From: FEN-1191 sp964528845
Lineage (GTDB): Bacteria; Pseudomonadota; Gammaproteobacteria; Steroidobacterales; Steroidobacteraceae
Length of the DNA: 64,000 nucleotides
NCBI GenBank assembly: GCA_964528845.1
Contig: CAZGVE010000016.1
Location: 1 to 64,000, forward strand
Reading direction: 5' to 3'
The position numbers and the translations under genes are program-made. Below, piece by piece: positions 8,771 through 16,713 of this stretch (position 1 is its first letter; the number at the start of each line of letters is the position of its first letter). The notes beneath the pieces were generated by a model. That model was not told where the DNA came from, did not search any database, and saw nothing but the letters and a program-made list of their open reading frames with translations.

Positions 8771-8998
8771 TCAGCTGCGCCCGTAGACGATCTTCTTCGT
8801 GCCACCTTCACAGCTGCCGACGACTTTCTTGTCCGCTACCTGGTCGTTGGTCACGATATCCAGCGAATAGTTCTTGACGCCCTTGGCGTCGAGTTTCGCG
8901 GCGATCTCGCTCTTGAGTTCTTCGCACGGCTTCGCGGCGTGAGCGGCAAGGGAGCCGCCAAGCATCAGGGAGGTGAAGGTGATCATGGATAGCTTCAC
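8771..8998 (-). CDS. DUF1161 periplasmic protein, possible independent start inside the fused frame
   Basis: The last 75 residues of the fused frame form a normal small DUF1161 protein: a signal peptide (VKLSMITFTSLMLGGSLAAH) then KPCEELKSEIAAKLDAKGV and the ending GSCEGGTKKIVYGR with its conserved Cys pair. A GTG at 8998 or an ATG 12 bases later could start it on its own; GGGAAAG upstream is only a moderate ribosome binding site. A retained signal peptide implies it was a separate gene whose upstream neighbour lost its stop codon. The function of DUF1161 is unknown. Confidence 0.55.
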   Translation of the reverse strand: MKLSMITFTSLMLGGSLAAHAAKPCEELKSEIAAKLDAKGVKNYSLDIVTNDQVADKKVVGSCEGGTKKIVYGRS

Positions 8999-11680
8999 TC
9001 GGGCGCTTTCCCGGCGGCCCATGAACAGCAGCAGCAGGACGCCTGAGCAGAGCAGCCACACCGAGGACGGGAGCGGCACGGCCGCAACGCCATCGTTGAT
9101 CGCCGTAAGGTCGATGCTGCCATCGGTTCCGGCCGTGAGGTCGTATTGGAAGCCGGGCTGCAGGCCGGTGACGATCACGCTCGCGAACAGCGCTGGCCCG
9201 ATGTTGTTGCCCAGCAGGAATTCGTACACGTCGCCCTTCTGCGGCGCGAACCCGTCCATGAAATCCAGTTCCAGCGTGCCTCCGGTGATGTCGGTAATCC
9301 CGGTGACATCGAGCTGGTCCAGGTTGTTGACGCCGGCGATCTTGACGTCGAGCACGCCGCTGCTGAAATAGAGATTGCCATCGATGGTGAGCCGCGTGGG
9401 GTCGCCCGGCGCAATCATGCCGCCCTGGTTGTAGAAGTTCACCGGCACATCGAGCGGATCGAGCAGCGAGCCGTTGACGGTTCCCGAGCCGCCGAAGCTG
9501 CCCCCCTGGTTGTAGATCGTGGGCATCGAGAGCGTGCCGTAGACCTTGGTGAGACCGGCCGTCTGGGTGTAGGTGCCCGCGCCGGAAAAGCTCGCGCCCG
9601 CATCGATCGTCACTGTCCCTGAATTGGTGAAGGTGCCGTCGCTGACCACTTGACCCGCTGCCAGGACGTGGACGGCGCCGCCGGCGTTGTTGAACGTGGC
9701 ACCCGCCGCGTTGGTGAACAGGCCGGATTGCACGGTGAGTGTCGCCGGTGCGTACACCGTCCAGGTGCCCTGGTTCGTGATTGAGGGCGTGAGGTTCGGA
9801 TTCGTGACGGCGACGCCGACATCGCCACTGAACTGGGAGACCATGCCCTGGTTGACGAATGACCCGCTGCCGTCCACGGACACCTGTGGAGTCGATTGCA
9901 CGGTCATGACCATATTGCCATTCGCGGCATTGGTGAACGCCCCCCCGTGCACGAGGATGGAACCGGCCCCAGTGAGCTGCAGGTACCCATTGTTCACGAG
10001 CTGCGCGCTGTCGTTGACCGCGAGCTGCGCGGGGTTCGATGACCCGGCAGAGCCGATGCTGAGCGTGCCGTTGTTGGTGAGGCTGCCCGTGCCGGACAGG
10101 CCGGCGGAGCCGTAGATATTGAATGCGCCGGTAATGTCGACGGTGAGTGCGCCAGCGATGACACTCGGCTGCACGCTGCTCAATACATCGAGTTCCGTGC
10201 TGGTGGTATACGAGCTGCCGGCATCGAGCAGCAGTGTGCGGACGGAAAGGATCCCTCCGACGCTGAGCGAGCCACCACCGATCTCGAGCTCGCCGCCGAC
10301 GAGATCGTTGTTCACCGCGAGTTGGCCGCCGACGAGCTGATAGATGCCGAGATCCCCCAGCTGCATCCTGCCGGCGGTGTTGGTACCCCCGCTTTGGACG
10401 AACAGAGCCGGCGCGGCCATCGGCGCACTCTGACCGATCAGTTCGAACGGTGCGCTCAGCGTGCCGCCATGCAGGTTGTAGGTACCGCTGGAGCCGCTGA
10501 AGAGGCCCAAGTCGAGCTCGGTATTGGCGCTGACCGAGCTTCCGGCGTACTGGTTGAGGGTGCCGGTGCCGTTGACGCCGACTTGCAGAAAGTCGGCGCT
10601 GATCATGCCGCCACTGAGATTGTAAATGCCGGTCCCGCCCGCGTTCTCGCCCAGGGCAAGCGTACCGGCGCTGTTGGTCCCCCCAGTCTGTACCCACAGT
10701 CCGGTGCCCTGATTACCGACGAGCTCGACCTGTGCGGCGACTGACTGTGAGCCACTCATCGCGAAGGCGCCGTTGCTGCCTACGCCTGAGCCCACCTCCA
10801 AGTTCGTGAGTCCGGAGATGTTGCCGTTGAATGAGGCACCGGCGGCGTCAATCTCCAGCAGGCTCGTGCCGGCGCCCCCCGCGACGTCGCCGTTCACGGT
10901 GAGCGTTCCGCCGACGAAGCTGAACTGTCCCTGCGAGCCGGCGTTCTGCGCCAGTCGCAGTGAACCAACGGTGTGGGTCCCACCGCTCTGAAAAACGTAG
11001 CCGTTGCCGGACTGGGCCAGCACCTCCTGGCCGGCGTTCAGGGTGCCACCGCTCAGATAGTAGTTTCCAAAGATGCCCGCGCCGGAGCCGAGGATGAGCG
11101 AGCCGGTGACGCTGACGCTGGAGGGTGCGTTGGATTGATCCTGAGACATTGTTGCATAGCCGCTCGCGCCAACGGTGAGCGTACCGGCCGAGAGACTGCC
11201 GCCGTGGACCTGAATGTTGCCGTTGGAGCCGGCATTCGCGCCGACGACCAGGGTGGTCGCCGAGTGCGCGCCGGCGGTCATATAGAGGTAGCCGCTGCCA
11301 TTGAGACCGACCGTCTCGGTCCCTGTGACTGAAATCGGCACGCCCGCGTCCAGGCCCATCGTTCCCTGCAACACGTCGTCGATAACGAGGTTGTGGAGCG
11401 TGGCCGGTGCGCCGAGTGAGCTGATCCCCAGGTTGAGGCTGGCGACGCCGCTCACGAGATACACATCGGAGCCGGCGGTGGGCGGCCCGTACCCGGAGAT
11501 GGGGGCTGCGGTGGATCCGCTGTTATTCCAGCAGGGACTGAGAAACGAGTCGTAGTCCGCCGTCGCGGTGATGTAGCAACCGGACCCGACCGCCCAGTAG
11601 TAGGTGCTTTGCGCGTGTGCGGGTGTCATCGCCGCGAGTGCGGCGATCGTCGCGATCAGCGACCATCGAATTGAGCGCAT
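8771..11680 (-). CDS. repeat-rich VPLPA-CTERM surface protein running in frame into a DUF1161 protein
   Basis: A 969-aa product. After a signal peptide (MRSIRWSLIATIAALAAMTP) come many short imperfect repeats of the type GGTNTAG-x-L-x-LG-x-NAG-x-G followed by YNLSGG, typical of beta-helical, autotransporter-like PEP-CTERM proteins. They occupy roughly residues 110-480; later parts are Gly/Asn/Thr-rich beta segments. Near residue 870 stands the sorting signal VPLPSSVWLLCSGVLLLLFM with GRRES after it. That signal should end the protein, but there is no stop codon and the frame goes on into a complete DUF1161 module with its own signal peptide. AGGGGAAGGAC lies just before the chosen ATG at 11680; a longer start at 11701 is less likely. 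Confidence 0.8.
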   Translation of the reverse strand: MRSIRWSLIATIAALAAMTPAHAQSTYYWAVGSGCYITATADYDSFLSPCWNNSGSTAAPISGYGPPTAGSDVYLVSGVASLNLGISSLGAPATLHNLVIDDVLQGTMGLDAGVPISVTGTETVGLNGSGYLYMTAGAHSATTLVVGANAGSNGNIQVHGGSLSAGTLTVGASGYATMSQDQSNAPSSVSVTGSLILGSGAGIFGNYYLSGGTLNAGQEVLAQSGNGYVFQSGGTHTVGSLRLAQNAGSQGQFSFVGGTLTVNGDVAGGAGTSLLEIDAAGASFNGNISGLTNLEVGSGVGSNGAFAMSGSQSVAAQVELVGNQGTGLWVQTGGTNSAGTLALGENAGGTGIYNLSGGMISADFLQVGVNGTGTLNQYAGSSVSANTELDLGLFSGSSGTYNLHGGTLSAPFELIGQSAPMAAPALFVQSGGTNTAGRMQLGDLGIYQLVGGQLAVNNDLVGGELEIGGGSLSVGGILSVRTLLLDAGSSYTTSTELDVLSSVQPSVIAGALTVDITGAFNIYGSAGLSGTGSLTNNGTLSIGSAGSSNPAQLAVNDSAQLVNNGYLQLTGAGSILVHGGAFTNAANGNMVMTVQSTPQVSVDGSGSFVNQGMVSQFSGDVGVAVTNPNLTPSITNQGTWTVYAPATLTVQSGLFTNAAGATFNNAGGAVHVLAAGQVVSDGTFTNSGTVTIDAGASFSGAGTYTQTAGLTKVYGTLSMPTIYNQGGSFGGSGTVNGSLLDPLDVPVNFYNQGGMIAPGDPTRLTIDGNLYFSSGVLDVKIAGVNNLDQLDVTGITDITGGTLELDFMDGFAPQKGDVYEFLLGNNIGPALFASVIVTGLQPGFQYDLTAGTDGSIDLTAINDGVAAVPLPSSVWLLCSGVLLLLFMGRRESARVKLSMITFTSLMLGGSLAAHAAKPCEELKSEIAAKLDAKGVKNYSLDIVTNDQVADKKVVGSCEGGTKKIVYGRS

Positions 11681-11843
11681 GTCCTTCCCCTGACAGTGCA
11701 TGCTGCGGCCTGTCTTCGGTCAACATTGACATACGCAATGAATGCGCGCTAGCGCACCGAAAGATTATGTAAAGCAATTCGCGGGGATTCGTTGCCGAAA
11801 TAGCCGGAGAAGCGAATGCCGATGGGCACTGACGTCGCCGTGA

Positions 11844-12773
11844 TCATTCGCTCCGGGGGGCCAGCAGGATGATCTTGCCGGCGGCGCCGCCGCGCTCCAC
11901 CAGCAGCTGCGCCGCTCCCGCCTCGCGCAGCGGCAGCCGGCGGCTGATCGGCAGCACGAACTTGTGGTCACGAATATCGTCCGCGAATTCCCGGACCTTC
12001 GACGCATCAGGACGGGCAAACACACGCGTGACGGTTACGGTCGGATGGCTCGCGGCCGCACCCTCGGGCAGTACGGACGCGAAGCCGAAGCTGCCGCCCT
12101 GCCTGACCCTGTGAAGCAGCTTGGCGGCGGTTGCACCGCCGACGGTATCGGCCACCGCATCGAGCGGCGGCAACCTTGCGAGTGCCGCGTCGTCATCGAG
12201 GGCGACTGATTCTGCTGCGCCGAGCTGCCGGACCTCCGCCAGCTGGCGGGCACGTACACCGGCGATCACGTGTGCACCAAGCTTCTTCGCGCTATGCACG
12301 GCCGCGCGGCCGACGCTGCCGAGCGCTCCACTGACCAGGACGGTCTGCCCGGGCTGCACCTTCGCCGCGAGCTTCACCAGCTGCTCGCCGGTCAGCACCA
12401 CCAGCGGAATCGCAGCCGCGTCGATCAGGTTCACTCCTTCGGGTACGTGCGTCAGCACTGCGCCCTCCACCAGCACGAGCTCGGCGTAGGTCGCGTCGGT
12501 GTACGCCATCACGCGATCGCCGGGCTGGAAGCTGCGCACGTCCCTGCCCACGGCGCGGACGATCCCGCTGACGTCCTTGCCGAGGATCGCTGGCAACTGG
12601 AGCGGAAAATCCTTCTGCCGTGCCCCTGAGCGCACCTTCCAGTCGATCGGGTTGACGCTCGCGGCCACCGCCTCGACCAGCACCGTGCTGTCGCCGAGCA
12701 CGGGGTCGGGGACGTCTTCCTCGTAGATCAGCTTCTCGGGGCCACCATATTCATAGAGGCGAACGGCTCTCAT
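11844..12773 (-). CDS. zinc-independent MDR-family NADPH:quinone reductase-like protein
   Basis: A 309-aa medium-chain dehydrogenase/reductase. The N-terminal GroES-like domain starts MRAVRLYEYGGPEKLIYEED and has the VNPIDWKVRSG signature of quinone oxidoreductases; the Rossmann nucleotide site is VSGALGSVGRAAVHSAKKLG. The structural-zinc cysteines of alcohol dehydrogenases are absent. Likely activity is NADPH-dependent reduction of quinones or enones in the cytosol. It lies 9 bases downstream of the RidA gene on the same strand, so the two are probably co-transcribed. Confidence 0.85.
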   Translation of the reverse strand: MRAVRLYEYGGPEKLIYEEDVPDPVLGDSTVLVEAVAASVNPIDWKVRSGARQKDFPLQLPAILGKDVSGIVRAVGRDVRSFQPGDRVMAYTDATYAELVLVEGAVLTHVPEGVNLIDAAAIPLVVLTGEQLVKLAAKVQPGQTVLVSGALGSVGRAAVHSAKKLGAHVIAGVRARQLAEVRQLGAAESVALDDDAALARLPPLDAVADTVGGATAAKLLHRVRQGGSFGFASVLPEGAAASHPTVTVTRVFARPDASKVREFADDIRDHKFVLPISRRLPLREAGAAQLLVERGGAAGKIILLAPRSE

Positions 12774-12782
12774 GATTGCTCC

Positions 12783-13169
12783 TCATGCCCGCGCTGTGCG
12801 GGCGGTCACCTCTATCTCGATCTTCATGCGCGGATCCGCCAATCCGGCGCAGATCATCATCGCCGCCGGACGGACGTCACCGAAGTACTGGCGCAGCACC
12901 GGCCAGCATCGCTCAAAATCCGTTCCGTCTGGCAGCACATAGGTCACGCGGACCACATCCTTCAGGCTCGACTCCGCCTGCCGGAGGGCCGACTCGATAT
13001 TCTTGAGGCACTGATCTGCCTGCTCGGCCACGTCGCTCGAAATCGACATCGTTGCGTAGTCAAAGCCGGTGGTTCCCGATACGAATATCCATTCGCCATC
13101 CACGACGGCACGGGAATACCCGATCTGCTCCTCGAACTTCGAGCCGGAACTGATCAGTCTTCTGCCCAT
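12783..13169 (-). CDS. RidA/YjgF-family protein
   Basis: A 128-aa member of the RidA family, trimeric proteins that often hydrolyse reactive enamines and imines. Supporting stretches are FVSGTTGFDY, the central QCLKNIESALRQAESSLKDV with VRVTYVL, and the end CAGLADPRMKIEIEVTA, which carries the conserved Arg and Glu region. It resembles the Rid subgroups tied to catabolic operons more than the canonical housekeeping RidA. First gene of a two-gene unit with the quinone reductase-like gene; transcribed divergently from the exported Rossmann protein. Confidence 0.85.
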   Translation of the reverse strand: MGRRLISSGSKFEEQIGYSRAVVDGEWIFVSGTTGFDYATMSISSDVAEQADQCLKNIESALRQAESSLKDVVRVTYVLPDGTDFERCWPVLRQYFGDVRPAAMMICAGLADPRMKIEIEVTARTARA

Positions 13170-13335
13170 ATGGTCTCCACAGACTTGAGTCTCAGGCCGG
13201 TTACATTACCGTGAGTGGCTTCCCGCGACCAGCGGTACCACCAGACGCAGCTGGCCCGTCCCGTAGCATTCGCGGATAATCATCGACACACCGGTTGACA
13301 CATCGGAAACACGGGAACGTCGGGGGTAGCCGCAA

Positions 13336-14100
13336 ATGAATTCCAGAAGCTTGAATCTGCAGGGTCTGGCGATGGCGATGGTCTGGTGCGTCGCATTCGC
13401 GGCGCCAACCGCGCACGCCGAGAAGATCGTCGTCTATGGCGCCAGCGGTGAGATTGGCGGGGTCATCGTCAGCGAAGCGTTGAGCCGCGGCGACACCGTG
13501 ATCGGCGTGTCCCGAGATCCCTCCAAGCTCAAGGTCAAGGACAAGAACTTCAGCGCGGTCGCGGGCGATGTGACCGACCTGGCGTCCTTCAAGTCCGTCA
13601 CGCAAGGCGCCGATGCGGTGATCATCTCCGTGTCCGGCAGCGGCAAGGACAATCTGCCGGAGAACAGCGTGATTGCGCAGGCCGCGCAGATCGCCACCCA
13701 TGCCTTCGCCGGCGTCGCACAGAGCCCGTACGTGATCCAGATTGGCGGCGCGACGACCATGTATGAGACCAAGGATGCGATGCTGGCCCATCTGCCGTTC
13801 CCGGCGCAGCCCGGCAGCGCGGCCTATGGCATGTTCTTCGGGCACCTGGTCGCGCTGCAGACCTACCGCGCCAGCAACATCCGCTGGACCGTGCTGACAC
13901 CCCCCATGTCCATCGACGGCTGGTCCCGGGATGGCAAGCTGGTCCTCAAGCGCACGGGCAAGTACCGCACCTCCACTTCCAGCCTGGTCAAGGATGCAAG
14001 TGGCAAGAACGCCGTGAACATCGCGGACCTTGCCGTGGCAGCAGTGGACGAGGCCGAGCAGCATCGATTCGTCCGCAAGCGGTTCACGATCGGCTATTGA
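13336..14100 (+). CDS. NAD(P)-binding Rossmann protein (NmrA/SDR-like) with a signal peptide
   Basis: A 254-aa protein. After an apparent Sec signal (hydrophobic MAMVWCVAFAAPTAHAE), the mature part starts at once with a beta strand and dinucleotide motif, KIVVYGASGEIGG, then an atypical SDR/NmrA fold with repeated Asp-rich segments. There is no clear Tyr-x3-Lys catalytic pair. NAD(P)H is not normally available in the periplasm, so either the hydrophobic N-terminus is not cleaved or the protein works with another ligand. The ATG has GGGGTAGCC before it. It stands alone between a divergent RidA gene and the lipocalin gene. Confidence 0.65.
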   Translation: MNSRSLNLQGLAMAMVWCVAFAAPTAHAEKIVVYGASGEIGGVIVSEALSRGDTVIGVSRDPSKLKVKDKNFSAVAGDVTDLASFKSVTQGADAVIISVSGSGKDNLPENSVIAQAAQIATHAFAGVAQSPYVIQIGGATTMYETKDAMLAHLPFPAQPGSAAYGMFFGHLVALQTYRASNIRWTVLTPPMSIDGWSRDGKLVLKRTGKYRTSTSSLVKDASGKNAVNIADLAVAAVDEAEQHRFVRKRFTIGY

Positions 14101-14225
14101 GCGCGACCGCATTGCCGCGTCGGCCCGGAGCCGACAAGTCGACGGGGTGATCCTGCTACGTCCCGCACTCCCCTGTGTTCGGAAGCGAACTGATCTTCGA
14201 GAACCTTTGCCACTATAGTGAGCCT

Positions 14226-14774
14226 ATGTTAATTGCAGGCTCCAGATCCTTCCTGCAGCTGATTGCCATAGCTGCAGTTGCGCTGCTGGGTACGGGATGC
14301 TCGACCATGAAGCATGAAACGCTCGCGACGGTGCCGGCCGTGGATATCCCGCGGTTCATGGGCGCCTGGTATGTCATTGCCCACATTCCGACGTTCATCG
14401 AGAAACAGGCGTACGACGGGATCGAGAGCTACGAGCTGCGGCCCGATGGAGCGATTGCAACGACGTTCACGTTCCACAAGGGCAGTCACGACGGTCCGTT
14501 GAAGACCTACAAGCCGGTCGGTTTCGTGCGTGACCCCGTGACGCACGCCACCTGGGGCATGCAGTTCGTCTGGCCGTTCAAATCGGAGTACCTGATTGCG
14601 TACCTCGATGCCGGATATACGCAGACCATCATTGCGCGCACAGCCAGGGACTATGTCTGGATCATGGCCCGCACCCCGGTGATCTCGCAGCTCGACTACG
14701 ATCAGGATGTAGCCAGGGTTGCTGCGATGGGCTATGACACCCAAAAGCTCCGCAAGGTACCGCAGCAGCCCTAG
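14226..14774 (+). CDS. outer-membrane lipocalin (Blc-like lipoprotein)
   Basis: A 182-aa lipoprotein: signal with lipobox LLGTGC, then the lipocalin signature GAWYVIAHIPTF (the GxW motif) and the later beta-barrel strands, including MQFVWPFKSEYLIAYLD and IIARTARDYVWIMART. Bacterial Blc-type lipocalins bind lysophospholipids or fatty acids at the outer membrane. I use the ATG at 14226 because the preceding in-frame region (from 14175) would place polar residues before the signal. The next gene, a SOUL protein, follows 21 bases later on the same strand. Confidence 0.85.
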   Translation: MLIAGSRSFLQLIAIAAVALLGTGCSTMKHETLATVPAVDIPRFMGAWYVIAHIPTFIEKQAYDGIESYELRPDGAIATTFTFHKGSHDGPLKTYKPVGFVRDPVTHATWGMQFVWPFKSEYLIAYLDAGYTQTIIARTARDYVWIMARTPVISQLDYDQDVARVAAMGYDTQKLRKVPQQP

Positions 14775-14795
14775 CGGCATGCAGCTGCCTCCCCG

Positions 14796-15413
14796 ATGCC
14801 GAGAGCCTTTCGCGCCGCCACCATCCTTGGCCTGCTGAGCCTGGCACCCATGGCTAGCCACGCCATCGAAGAACCCGCATACGGGATCACACGCCGAATC
14901 GGCGACGTGGAGGTGCGCCACTACGCCCCCTATGTCGTCGCGGAAGTGCGGGTTACCGGGTCCGCGACCGCCGCGGGCAATCAGGCCTTCCGGATCCTTG
15001 CCGGCTATATTTTTGGTGGCAACAAGGGCCAGCAGAAGCTGCCGATGACGGCACCAGTGACCCAGAGCGTCGAGGGCACGAAGCTGCCGATGACCGCTCC
15101 GGTGACGCAGAACGCCGCCTCGGGAGACTACCTCGTGCAGTTCGTGCTGCCCCGCGGGCTGGCGCTGGCTGCTGCGCCAGAGCCGCTCGATCCGCGAGTC
15201 AGCTTGAGAGAAGTGGCAGCGCGTGATGTGGCCGTCATCCGCTACTCCGGATTCTGGTCGGATGCGAACTATGACCGGCACCTCTCCCTGCTGCAGCAGG
15301 CGCTCCGCGCGGCCGGGCAGGCGTGGACCGGCGAGCCCGTCTATGCGCGCTACAACGCGCCGTTCGTCCCCTGGTTCCTGCGGCGCAACGAGATCTGGCT
15401 GCAGCTGATCTAG
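14796..15413 (+). CDS. exported SOUL-family haem-binding protein
   Basis: A 205-aa protein with a signal peptide (ending ASHAIEEP) and the SOUL/HBP fold. It shows the family's early segment YGITRRIGDVEVRHYAPY and the doubled motif KLPMTAPVTQ, present twice 15 residues apart as in many bacterial members, then VQFVLPRGL and the C-terminal YARYNAPFVPWFLRRNEIW. SOUL proteins bind tetrapyrroles or hydrophobic ligands. It probably forms a short envelope operon with the lipocalin. Its stop codon shares the four bases CTAG with the stop codon of the convergent next gene. Confidence 0.88.
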   Translation: MPRAFRAATILGLLSLAPMASHAIEEPAYGITRRIGDVEVRHYAPYVVAEVRVTGSATAAGNQAFRILAGYIFGGNKGQQKLPMTAPVTQSVEGTKLPMTAPVTQNAASGDYLVQFVLPRGLALAAAPEPLDPRVSLREVAARDVAVIRYSGFWSDANYDRHLSLLQQALRAAGQAWTGEPVYARYNAPFVPWFLRRNEIWLQLI

Positions 15414-15817
15414 ACGCTGTCGGTGAGCAGCACCAGATAGCCCTTGTCGGTCACGGTGTTCTCGATCATCGGCCAGACTCGCTGATGATCGGCCGAAGCG
15501 ATCCATCGCTGGCGCAATTCTTCGCTCTCGTAGGTCAGCTGGAACCGGTAGTTGAAGCCGCTGGCAGGGGCCGGGCCGCCTTGCACGACCCGGCGCAGTT
15601 TGAGCATTTTCAGATCGATATAGCCAGGGTGTCGTCGCGCCACGGGCTTGAAGTGCTTGTGAAACGCGTCGAGCATTTCCTGCTCGCGCTGCGGGTCCAC
15701 GGCGAGATCGCAATACAGGACGATCGGACGGCTGTCGCCCGTGGCATCAAGGCTCGCGCCGAACGCAGGTGCGACCGCCGCAAACGGGACCAGCTTCAAC
15801 CAGTATCTTCTGTTCAT
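15410..15817 (-). CDS. exported antibiotic-biosynthesis-monooxygenase-like protein
   Basis: A 135-aa protein with a dimeric alpha/beta-barrel (ABM-like) pattern: IVLYCDLAVDPQREQEMLDA, then PVARRHPGYIDLKMLK and the C-terminal NTVTDKGYLVLL. The N-terminus MNRRYWLKLVPFAAVAPAFG looks like a Tat or Sec signal. Many such domains are small quinol or haem monooxygenases, but no catalytic residue can be assigned here. Its ATG overlaps the stop of the upstream cupin gene (ATGA, 15814-15817), so the two genes are translationally coupled. Confidence 0.65.
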   Translation of the reverse strand: MNRRYWLKLVPFAAVAPAFGASLDATGDSRPIVLYCDLAVDPQREQEMLDAFHKHFKPVARRHPGYIDLKMLKLRRVVQGGPAPASGFNYRFQLTYESEELRQRWIASADHQRVWPMIENTVTDKGYLVLLTDSV

Positions 15818-16686
15818 CGCTCGAGCCCCTCCTTGGCGGCCATGTCGCGGGCAATGCCGATCACCATCAGCTCCAGTGCAGCGGCACCGCTGTTCGTAAT
15901 GCTGAGGTTCTGCGCAACGTCCACCGGGATCGCGTCGCCGCTGTGGATCGCGGCGGTTTCAGCATCGACCGTGACCTGCCCGTCACCGGCAATGACGTAG
16001 TAGGCCTCGCTCATGTTCCCCTCGTCGTGAGCGCCGACGCTGGTACCGGGAGGCAGGAGCAGATGATCCACGTAGGACCAAGTCGTGGAGAACACGCTCG
16101 GATCGAGGACGCGCCGGTACTGGACCACGCCCCGACCGCCGTGCAGTTGCGCGACGGGCTGCAGCAGCGAGCGGTCCAGGCGCAGGGAAATGAACTGCGG
16201 AATCGGATCAATCGGCACCGCGACGCGCGGATCGCCGAGATCGAACGTGTCGTAGGTCTTCGTCAGGCCGACATTCACGTTGAGCCACTGCACGGGATGG
16301 TCCGAGGAGTTATAGATGCCGTGCGCGTGACCGGCACGATCGGGCGCGCCCGCCGGGCCGCGCAGCACCGCGGTGCGGCCATCGATCGTGAACTCGGCCT
16401 CGCCATCCAGGATCACGAACATCTCTTCGCAGCGGTTGTGATAGTGCTCGCCGATGCCGCTGTGCGGCTGGATGACACCTCGATGCAGGAAGATCAGATT
16501 GGTACTGAGCGCATCGGCACCGAGGATCGGCCCGAAGTCCATGCTGCCAGCGCCATCGTGCACTGCCTGGAGATGCCGCCAATGCGAAGGGTCGCTATGG
16601 CCAATGCGCTGCCCTAAGGTCCGGGCGGTGGCCGGAACGGCAGCTGCTGCAACGATCAACAGGAGACTCAGTGGCGCGCGGTGCAT
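15814..16686 (-). CDS. exported bicupin protein
   Basis: A 290-aa protein with a signal peptide and two cupin domains. The first (about residues 60-135) has the metal motif GIGEHYHNRCEEMFVIL; the second (about 205-275) has LPPGTSVGAHDEGNMSEAYYVI, in which the usual His pair is reduced to one His plus acidic residues, so metal binding there is doubtful. Bicupins include oxalate decarboxylases, isomerases and dioxygenases; the substrate is unknown. It is translationally coupled to the monooxygenase-like gene, which suggests that the two act together in the periplasm. Confidence 0.75.
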   Translation of the reverse strand: MHRAPLSLLLIVAAAAVPATARTLGQRIGHSDPSHWRHLQAVHDGAGSMDFGPILGADALSTNLIFLHRGVIQPHSGIGEHYHNRCEEMFVILDGEAEFTIDGRTAVLRGPAGAPDRAGHAHGIYNSSDHPVQWLNVNVGLTKTYDTFDLGDPRVAVPIDPIPQFISLRLDRSLLQPVAQLHGGRGVVQYRRVLDPSVFSTTWSYVDHLLLPPGTSVGAHDEGNMSEAYYVIAGDGQVTVDAETAAIHSGDAIPVDVAQNLSITNSGAAALELMVIGIARDMAAKEGLER

Positions 16687-16713
16687 GCTGGTGACGACCT
16701 CAAGGCGTGCAGA

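Noticed and set aside
8808..10697. A 629-aa alternative frame on the minus strand inside the VPLPA-CTERM gene
   Set aside because: Arg/His-rich shadow of a Gly/Thr-rich repeat gene, no domain.
8626..11701. CRISPR-like or satellite DNA repeats in the VPLPA-CTERM gene
   Set aside because: The repeats are imperfect protein-level repeats in one coding frame, without identical DNA repeats or unique spacers.
14840..15120. Duplicated KLPMTAPVTQ in the SOUL protein as an unusual internal duplication
   Set aside because: A doubled MTAPVTQ motif is a regular feature of many bacterial SOUL proteins.
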